From positions 186,001 through 250,000 of the forward strand of contig CAKUBV010000002.1 of the NCBI GenBank assembly GCA_934643455.1: a stretch of 64,000 bases of DNA. The letters are read 5' to 3'. Origin of the DNA: Candidatus Proelusimicrobium excrementi (lineage in GTDB: Bacteria; Elusimicrobiota; Elusimicrobia; Elusimicrobiales; Elusimicrobiaceae). The stretch's first letter is position 1. The number at the start of each line of letters is the position of its first letter. Below are positions 58,411 to 64,000 of this stretch, piece after piece. The position numbers were made by a program, and so were the translations under genes. Under the pieces are notes generated by a model that was not told where the DNA came from, searched no databases, and saw only the letters and a program-made list of their open reading frames with translations.

Positions 58411-59883
58411 ATGGAAACTAAAGAAGTAAAAACCGCCGCCAAAGAAACGGCGAAAGAAAAACCCGCGCCGCGCAGATATACGGTCCGCCAGCAAGCGGAA
58501 ACCGCCGCGGCGGAAAAAACTTCCGCCCAGTCGGCTCCGATTGAAAAGCCGGCGGCCAAAACCGTTTATTCCAGGAATCAGGCGGAGCAGAACGCTCATC
58601 AGCCAAAAGCAAACGGCTCCAAACCCATGGACGCCAGAGCCCTTTCCAAGCTCAGCGTGGCCGAACTTACGAAGCTTGCCGTCAATTATAACGTGGAAGA
58701 TATTTCCGGCTTAAGGAAACAGCAGCTTATCGGCAAAATTATAGCCGTCCAAGCCAAGCAGAACGGCTCCGTTTACGGCGGTGGCGTTTTGGAAATTCTG
58801 CCCGACGGCTTCGGCTTTTTAAGGTCGGAAGAAAACAATTACCTCGCCGGAGGGGAAGATATATACGTTTCTCCTTCTCAGATTAAGCGTCTGGGCCTAA
58901 GAAAAGGCGATAAAATAGAAGGTTTGATACGCCCGCCTAAAGACAATGAAAGATTTTTCGCCATGCTGCAGGTTCAGAAAGTCAACGACATAGACGCCGA
59001 CAAAGTCTACCGCAGACCGCTGTTTGAAAACCTTACTCCTTTGCACCCGGACAGCCGCTTTACGCTTGAAGTTGATAAAAAAGATCTTACGCAAAGAGTG
59101 ATAGATTTAATGGCTCCTATCGGCAAAGGGCAGAGGGCTTTAATCGTAGCTCCGCCCAAAACCGGTAAAACGGTAATGCTTAAAAATATTGCAAATTCTC
59201 TTACCGCCAATCATAAAGACATTGAACTTTTGGTGCTTTTGATTGACGAACGCCCGGAAGAGGTTACGGATATGAGCCGCAGCGTCAACGGGGAAGTCAT
59301 TGCTTCAACTTTTGACGAACCCGCCGAACGCCACGTACAGGTTGCCGAGATGGTTCTTGAAAAAGCCAAACGCGGCGTTGAAAACGGAAAGGACGTCGTT
59401 ATTTTGCTTGATTCAATAACCCGCCTTGCGCGCGCTTACAATACCATAACTCCGGCCAGCGGCCGCGTGCTTACCGGCGGTTTGGAGGCCACTTCTTTGC
59501 AGCGCCCAAAAAGGTTTTTCGGCGCGGCCAGGAACATAGAAGAAGGCGGCTCTCTGACGATTATCGCCACCGCTCTTGTGGAAACGGGCAGCAGAATGGA
59601 CGATATTATTTATGAAGAATTTAAAGGCACCGGCAACAGCGAAATCAGCCTTGACCGCAAACTTGCCGACAGAAGGATTTTCCCCGCGATAGACATCAAC
59701 CGCTCTTCCACCCGCAAAGAAGATCTGCTTATGACGGAAGAGGAATTAAACAAGTCTTGGATTATGAGGAAGATTCTTTCCCCGTTAAGCTCCGTAGACG
59801 CAATGACTTTGCTTTTGGAAAAGCTTTCTGCCACCAAGTCCAACAAGGACTTTTTAAAACAGATGGAAGTAAGCAGCTTTTAA
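58411..59883 (+). CDS. rho: Transcription termination factor Rho
   Basis: This 490-aa protein is a hexameric RNA helicase that ends transcripts. The N-terminal 70 residues are a low-complexity Ala/Lys/Glu-rich extension. The Rho N-domain, the cold-shock RNA-binding segment (LPDGFGFLRSEENNYLAG) and the ATPase domain with APPKTGKT follow. The LLDSITRLARAYN Walker B and the GGSLTIIATALVETGSRMD Q-loop region are intact. GAGGTAA precedes the ATG. Confidence 0.97.
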   Translation: METKEVKTAAKETAKEKPAPRRYTVRQQAETAAAEKTSAQSAPIEKPAAKTVYSRNQAEQNAHQPKANGSKPMDARALSKLSVAELTKLAVNYNVEDISGLRKQQLIGKIIAVQAKQNGSVYGGGVLEILPDGFGFLRSEENNYLAGGEDIYVSPSQIKRLGLRKGDKIEGLIRPPKDNERFFAMLQVQKVNDIDADKVYRRPLFENLTPLHPDSRFTLEVDKKDLTQRVIDLMAPIGKGQRALIVAPPKTGKTVMLKNIANSLTANHKDIELLVLLIDERPEEVTDMSRSVNGEVIASTFDEPAERHVQVAEMVLEKAKRGVENGKDVVILLDSITRLARAYNTITPASGRVLTGGLEATSLQRPKRFFGAARNIEEGGSLTIIATALVETGSRMDDIIYEEFKGTGNSEISLDRKLADRRIFPAIDINRSSTRKEDLLMTEEELNKSWIMRKILSPLSSVDAMTLLLEKLSATKSNKDFLKQMEVSSF

Positions 59884-59904
59884 AGCCGGTTTGAGCGCAG
59901 GACG

Positions 59905-59940
59905 GCGGCAATATTAAATTATGAATATTGCCGCTTTTTA
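59905..59940 (+). terminator. rho terminator
   Basis: GCGGCAATATT and AATATTGCCGC pair over 11 bp, followed by five T. Confidence 0.87.
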
Positions 59941-59981
59941 TAGTATAATATAAGAGAATTAATTTTTTGAGGTAATTTGAA

Positions 59982-60329
59982 ATGAAAGAAAATATCCATC
60001 CTAAATACGAAGTCGTCGAAGTGGTTTGCGCCTGCGGCGCCAAATTTAAAACCCGCTCCACGATGAAAGCCGTAAAGCTTGATATCTGCTCCGCCTGCCA
60101 TCCGTTCTTTACCGGCAAACAAAAAATGCTTGATACGGAAGGCCGCGTAGAAAAATTCAACAAGAAATTTGCATCCACGCAGGGCAAAATGGTCGTAAGA
60201 AAGCCTAAAACGGAAGTCAAAGCCAAAAAAGGCACCGTTAAGAAGATTGCTTTATCCACGGCCCCTGTAAAAGTTGCGAAGAAAACCGTAAAAGCCGATA
60301 AAAAAGCTGAAAAGAAAGAAGCGAAATAG
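59982..60329 (+). CDS. rpmE: 50S ribosomal protein L31, zinc form, with Lys-rich tail
   Basis: The first 65 residues are L31 with four zinc-binding cysteines (Cys16, 18, 36, 39 in VCACG and ICSACHPFFTGKQK). About 50 further residues, very rich in Lys, Ala and Val, extend past the usual end, making 115 aa. GAGGTAA precedes the ATG, and a TATAAT at 59944-59949 marks a probable own promoter. Confidence 0.93.
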   Translation: MKENIHPKYEVVEVVCACGAKFKTRSTMKAVKLDICSACHPFFTGKQKMLDTEGRVEKFNKKFASTQGKMVVRKPKTEVKAKKGTVKKIALSTAPVKVAKKTVKADKKAEKKEAK

Positions 60330-60345
60330 CTTTTTAAAACCATTT

Positions 60346-60380
60346 AAGCAGCCCCTCTGAAAATGTGGGGCTGCTTATTT
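60346..60380 (+). terminator. rpmE terminator
   Basis: AAGCAGCCCC and GGGGCTGCTT form a perfect 10-bp stem followed by ATTT. Confidence 0.8.
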
Positions 60381-60400
60381 ATAGTAGGGAAAGGTAAATT

Positions 60401-61456
60401 ATGGATATATCTAAATTTAAAGAAGAATTTGAACAAATAGAAGCCGAATTGGCCGCCGGCAATATAACGCCGGAAGTTTTTAAGGAAAAAACAAAACGCC
60501 ACGCTTTTCTGCGCCCCATAATAGAAAAGGCGCAGGAGCTCGCAAAAGTGCAGGAGGCCATACAAGCCGACAGAGAAATGATTGAATCTGCCGATAAGGA
60601 AATGGCCGCTTTGGCCGCGGAAGAACTTGCCGAACTGGAAGGCAAGCCCGACGAGCTTTTAAAAGAGCTCCGCGTTTTGATTATTCCGCCCGATCCCAAC
60701 GATTCCAAAAACATTTACCTTGAAATACGCCCCGGCGCGGGCGGCGACGAGAGCGCGATTTTCGCCGCGGAACTTTTAAGAGTGTACCAGCATTTCGCCC
60801 AAAACAGAAATTGGAAAACCGAACTTTTGGAATATACTCCCACCGGCCTTAAGGGGTGCAAGTACGCAAGTATGTTTATTAAAGGCGAAGGGGCTTATTC
60901 CTGGCTCAGGGACGAAGCCGGCACCCACCGCGTCCAGCGCGTACCCGATACGGAAACTTCCGGCCGCGTGCACACTTCCACGGTAACGGTGGCCATTATG
61001 CCGGAAGCGGAAGATATAGATATACAAATCAATCCGGCCGATATAGAGATGGAAACCTGCCGCGCGGGCGGCGCGGGCGGCCAAAACGTCAACAAGGTGG
61101 AAACGGCCGTAAGGCTTATCCATAAACCCACCGGCATAGTTGTAAGCTGCCGTGAAGAACGCCACCAGGGCGCCAACAGGGAAAAGGCCATGCGCATGCT
61201 AAGGGCAAAACTCTATCAGATAGAGGAAGAAAAGCGCAATAAAGAAATTTACGACGCCAGAAAGGCGCAGGTCGGCACCGGGGACCGCTCCGAAAAAATA
61301 AGGACTTACAACTTCCCGCAGAGCCGCGTAACCGATCACCGCCTTAACGAAAACTTCCATAATCTTACCGAAATTATGGAAGGCGGCATCGACGAAATCC
61401 TTGAAAATTTAAGGAAGCTCCGCACCGAAGAAAAGCTTAAGGCGATGGCAGTATAA
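60401..61456 (+). CDS. prfA: Peptide chain release factor 1
   Basis: RF1 releases peptides at UAA and UAG. The 351-aa protein has the GGQ motif in RAGGAGGQNVNKVETAVR and the family blocks EIRPGAGGDESAIFAAEL and RTYNFPQSRVTDHRLN. prmC, which methylates this Gln, starts two bases later. Confidence 0.97.
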   Translation: MDISKFKEEFEQIEAELAAGNITPEVFKEKTKRHAFLRPIIEKAQELAKVQEAIQADREMIESADKEMAALAAEELAELEGKPDELLKELRVLIIPPDPNDSKNIYLEIRPGAGGDESAIFAAELLRVYQHFAQNRNWKTELLEYTPTGLKGCKYASMFIKGEGAYSWLRDEAGTHRVQRVPDTETSGRVHTSTVTVAIMPEAEDIDIQINPADIEMETCRAGGAGGQNVNKVETAVRLIHKPTGIVVSCREERHQGANREKAMRMLRAKLYQIEEEKRNKEIYDARKAQVGTGDRSEKIRTYNFPQSRVTDHRLNENFHNLTEIMEGGIDEILENLRKLRTEEKLKAMAV

Positions 61457-61458
61457 GT

Positions 61459-62316
61459 ATGATAACCATTAAGCAACTTGTCGACGGTGCGAAAGCGCGT
61501 TTTGACGCAAAAGGGGTGGACGAAGCCTTGGCCCATGCCGAGCTTATCGCCGCTTTCGCTTTCAACAAAAGCCGCACTTATATAAGGGCTTTCGGGCAAA
61601 ACGTCGTTTACGAAAAGGAAGAAAAACTCTTCAACAAAATAGTTGAAGAAAAACTTTCCGGCAAACCTCTTGCCCATATTATCGGCGAGGCGGAATTTAT
61701 GGGCCGGCTTTTCAGCGTTGGCCCGACGGTGCTTATTCCCCGTCCCGAAACGGAAGAACTTGTGGAAGAAACAATAAAAAATCTTCCGCTTAAACGTCCG
61801 TCAAGAATACTTGATCTTTGCAGCGGTTCCGGCTGCATAGCCATAAGCTTGGCTTTTACTTTTCCTTCCGCGGAAATTATCGGGGCGGATATTTCGCCCG
61901 AGGCTTTGCAGGTGGCCCGCAAAAATGCGGAAAATATGAATTTGGGCAAGAAAGTCAATTTTATTCAAAGCGATGTTTTTGAAAATATATCGGGGGAATT
62001 TGATTTTATAATTTCCAATCCTCCTTATATTCCCACGGACGTAATCGCCACTCTTTCGCCCGAGGTCCGCAATGAGCCGCGTTTGGCTCTTGACGGCGGC
62101 CCGGACGGCCTTGACGTTATAAGGAAAATAATATCATCCGCACCCGCTTATTTAAAGCCCGGCGGGCTTCTGGCTTTGGAAATAGGATGCGCTCAAAGCG
62201 AAAAAGTGTTAAAATTCTTTAACGCGGAAGAATGGCAAGAGCCTTTCAGCCGCAAAGATTTTGCCGGTATAGAAAGATTTATATTCGCGCGGAAAAAGTC
62301 CGCGCCCGAAAACTGA
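61459..62316 (+). CDS. prmC: Release factor glutamine methyltransferase
   Basis: PrmC methylates the GGQ Gln of release factors. The 285-aa protein has the SAM site LDLCSGSGCIAISLA, the catalytic FIISNPPYIP and the N-terminal five-helix domain. It is placed right after prfA, as in many genomes. Confidence 0.96.
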   Translation: MITIKQLVDGAKARFDAKGVDEALAHAELIAAFAFNKSRTYIRAFGQNVVYEKEEKLFNKIVEEKLSGKPLAHIIGEAEFMGRLFSVGPTVLIPRPETEELVEETIKNLPLKRPSRILDLCSGSGCIAISLAFTFPSAEIIGADISPEALQVARKNAENMNLGKKVNFIQSDVFENISGEFDFIISNPPYIPTDVIATLSPEVRNEPRLALDGGPDGLDVIRKIISSAPAYLKPGGLLALEIGCAQSEKVLKFFNAEEWQEPFSRKDFAGIERFIFARKKSAPEN

Positions 62317-62331
62317 CTTTAAGGAACTGAC

Positions 62332-63594
62332 ATGGATAAATTTATAATTCACGGCGGACGCAAACTGAAGGGAACGGTGGAAATCGGCGGCAGCAAAAAC
62401 GCGGCTTTGCCTATACTTATGGCTACATTGCTTACCGATGAAACCTGCATAATCAACCGCGTGCCGGATTTGCGCGACATCAGGACTACCATAAAAATTT
62501 TGCAGGAACTGGGCAAAAAAGTGGAATACGACGCCGGCACTTTAACGGTTAAAGCCGGGCGCAAACTTAAGACGGAAGTGCCTTACGATTTGGTCAAACA
62601 GATGCGTGCCAGTTTTTGGGTGGCCGGGCCGCTTTTGGCCAGGTTTAAAAAAGCCGTAATACCTTTGCCGGGCGGCTGCGCGATAGGCGTAAGGCCGGTG
62701 GATATCCATTTGAAAGGTTTTGAAAAATTGGGCGCGAAAGTGCTTGTTCAAAACGGCAACGTAATACTTAAAACCAGGAAGTTAAACCCGGCCAAGATAA
62801 TCTTAAGTTTCCCCAGCGTTGGCGCCACGCAGAATCTGCTTATGTGCGCTTGCTTAATAAAAGGCAAAACCGTTTTGGAAAACGTTGCGCGCGAGCCGGA
62901 AGTTTCAGATTTTATAAAAGCTCTTAAATCCATGGGGGCCGACATTACGGAAGACGCAAAAGGCCGCCTGATAATAGAAGGCAAAAGCGAACTGGGGGCT
63001 ATGGAGCATACGGTATCCCCGGACAGAATCCAAACCGGCACGTATATAATTGCCGGCGCGATTACCCGCGGCGACGTAACCGTCAAAGACTGCCAGCCGG
63101 AGGATAATGAAATCCTGCTTGATTATCTTAAAGAGGCCGGTTTTGATATCCAAACGGGTGCTGATTTTATACGCATAAAACCTAAATGCAAAAAGATAAA
63201 ACCCGTAAATATAAAAACCGCTCCTTTCCCGGGGTTCGCCACCGATTTGCAGGCCCCTTTCATGGCTTTGATGTGCCTCTGTTCCGGGCAAAGCGAAATA
63301 AGCGAAGACATTTTTGAAAACCGCTTTATGCACGCGCCGGAACTTGTCAGAATGGGCGCAAATATTATGATTGAACGCAATACCGCCAAAATTACCGGCG
63401 TAAAGAACTTCAGTCCGGCGGTGGTAATGTCTTCCGATTTACGCGGCGGCGCGGCTTTGGTTTTGGCCGGTTTGTGCGCAAAGGGCGTAAGCGAAGTCGA
63501 GCGTATTTACCACATCGACCGCGGCTATGAAAGACTGGAAGAGAACTTGACTCAGCTCGGCGCAAAAATAAAGAGGGTCAACCCGGTTAAGTAA
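62332..63594 (+). CDS. murA: UDP-N-acetylglucosamine 1-carboxyvinyltransferase
   Basis: MurA does the first committed step of peptidoglycan synthesis. The 420-aa protein has GGSKNAALPILMATLL at the start (Lys22, Asn23) and the active-site loop LPGGCAIGVRP with Cys116, the residue that fosfomycin alkylates, so the enzyme should be of the sensitive type. AAGGA precedes the ATG. Confidence 0.97.
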   Translation: MDKFIIHGGRKLKGTVEIGGSKNAALPILMATLLTDETCIINRVPDLRDIRTTIKILQELGKKVEYDAGTLTVKAGRKLKTEVPYDLVKQMRASFWVAGPLLARFKKAVIPLPGGCAIGVRPVDIHLKGFEKLGAKVLVQNGNVILKTRKLNPAKIILSFPSVGATQNLLMCACLIKGKTVLENVAREPEVSDFIKALKSMGADITEDAKGRLIIEGKSELGAMEHTVSPDRIQTGTYIIAGAITRGDVTVKDCQPEDNEILLDYLKEAGFDIQTGADFIRIKPKCKKIKPVNIKTAPFPGFATDLQAPFMALMCLCSGQSEISEDIFENRFMHAPELVRMGANIMIERNTAKITGVKNFSPAVVMSSDLRGGAALVLAGLCAKGVSEVERIYHIDRGYERLEENLTQLGAKIKRVNPVK

Positions 63595-63630
63595 ACTTTA
63601 CTTTGAGACCTATATTTTAAGGCGGATTTT

Positions 63631-64000
63631 ATGACTTTCGAAGAATGTTTAAACTCGCTTTTCTCCGCAAGGGGCAAAAGCAGTCTGCGGGAGGTCAAAA
63701 ATACCGCCTTAAAAATGAAGCTTTTTCCTCTTAAGTTTAAGGCCGTCCATATCGCCGGTACAAACGGCAAAGGCACCGTTGCGGGGCTTTTGGCGGATAT
63801 ACTTTGCAAGTCTGGCTTTAAAACCGGCCTTTTTACTTCTCCTCATCTAAAAACCCCTTTGGAACGCATTAAAACGGACGGTGCGGATATAGATAAAACT
63901 TCTTTTGTAAAAGCCGTCGCATCCGTACGGGAAAATCAAACCGCCGAACTTAATTTTTTTGAAGTTCTTACCTTGGCCGCAATCTGTTATTTTACCGAAA
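63631..64000 (+). CDS. folC: Folylpolyglutamate synthase / dihydrofolate synthase, 5' part
   Basis: The first 123 residues are present and the gene runs off the window. The P-loop VHIAGTNGKGTVAGLLA (about 39-55) and GLFTSPHLKTPLERI identify FolC, which adds glutamate to dihydropteroate and folates. It completes the folate set with folE and folP at the other end of the window. Confidence 0.93.
   Translation, partial: MTFEECLNSLFSARGKSSLREVKNTALKMKLFPLKFKAVHIAGTNGKGTVAGLLADILCKSGFKTGLFTSPHLKTPLERIKTDGADIDKTSFVKAVASVRENQTAELNFFEVLTLAAICYFTE

Overview
This 64 kb window is a dense bacterial chromosome segment of moderate GC content. The outer-membrane lipoprotein LptE, other lipoproteins, a class III-signal type IV pilin, PbpC with alpha-2-macroglobulin, and strongly fermentative enzymes (AckA, Ptb-Buk, NfnAB, ferredoxin-fused EtfA) point to an anaerobic Gram-negative fermenter. 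Overall the content looks like a host-associated Elusimicrobiota (Elusimicrobium-like) genome. That placement is inference from gene content, not a phylogeny.

Layout. 1-5.8 kb (minus strand): a tightly packed pterin/deazaguanine operon, DUF1189-like protein > queD > queE > folE > a type IIG-like DNA methylase > folP > a second COG0720 gene that looks like PTPS-III, the FolB substitute. 5.8-13.5 kb (plus): alpha-2-macroglobulin and PBP1C. 13.6-16.6 kb (minus): VanY-like carboxypeptidase, acetate kinase, and an XRE regulator with a degenerate S24 domain, divergent from a 102-aa orphan gene with a palindromic operator between them. 17.2-19.3 kb: a 1.2 kb hairpin-packed gap, then a secreted protein with 31 mature cysteines. 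19.4-24.0 kb (minus): NfnAB and a GH57 glycosidase. 24.1-31.4 kb (plus): PIN-PhoH, a UvrC lacking its HhH domain, leuS-lptE-holA, rpsT. 31.5-32.5 kb: tRNA-Arg(CCU), a second repeat-rich gap, and a TRL-like lipoprotein. 32.8-45.2 kb: TPR protein, YajQ, NupC, Lpd, RadC, CyuA-like desulfidase, TrmJ-like methylase, Ptb-Buk, M23 peptidase, small kinase-like ATPase, SEC-C protein. 45.2-47.6 kb: a third repeat-rich gap, a type IV pilin and an orphan PD-(D/E)XK nuclease. 47.7-54.6 kb (minus): acyl-CoA dehydrogenase-EtfB-EtfA, BI-1, tRNA-Gln(UUG), SpoVG, IspE, YwqK-like repeats. 54.7-64 kb (plus): trxA, polA, coaE, rho, rpmE, prfA-prmC-murA, and the start of folC.

The most unusual signal is intergenic. 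The gaps at 17.2-18.4, 31.6-32.2 and 45.2-45.7 kb carry the same ordered set of parts. These are a long hairpin whose two arms have diverged between copies while staying complementary, REP-like nested palindromes built on GTAGGTCAGGC, and a gene-proximal block CAGTTGACTT-(T)n-GATAAA. Each set sits directly before a gene for an exported protein (Cys-rich secreted protein, TRL-like lipoprotein, type IV pilin). This could be a mobile or regulatory cassette serving surface-protein genes.

How the genes work together. Folate (folE, PTPS-III, folP, folC) and queuosine (folE, queD, queE) share their first enzyme in one operon. The redox and energy genes (NfnAB, Acd-EtfBA, Ptb-Buk, AckA) fit fermentation with substrate-level phosphorylation through acyl phosphates. 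The steps from acetyl-CoA to crotonyl-CoA are not in this window.
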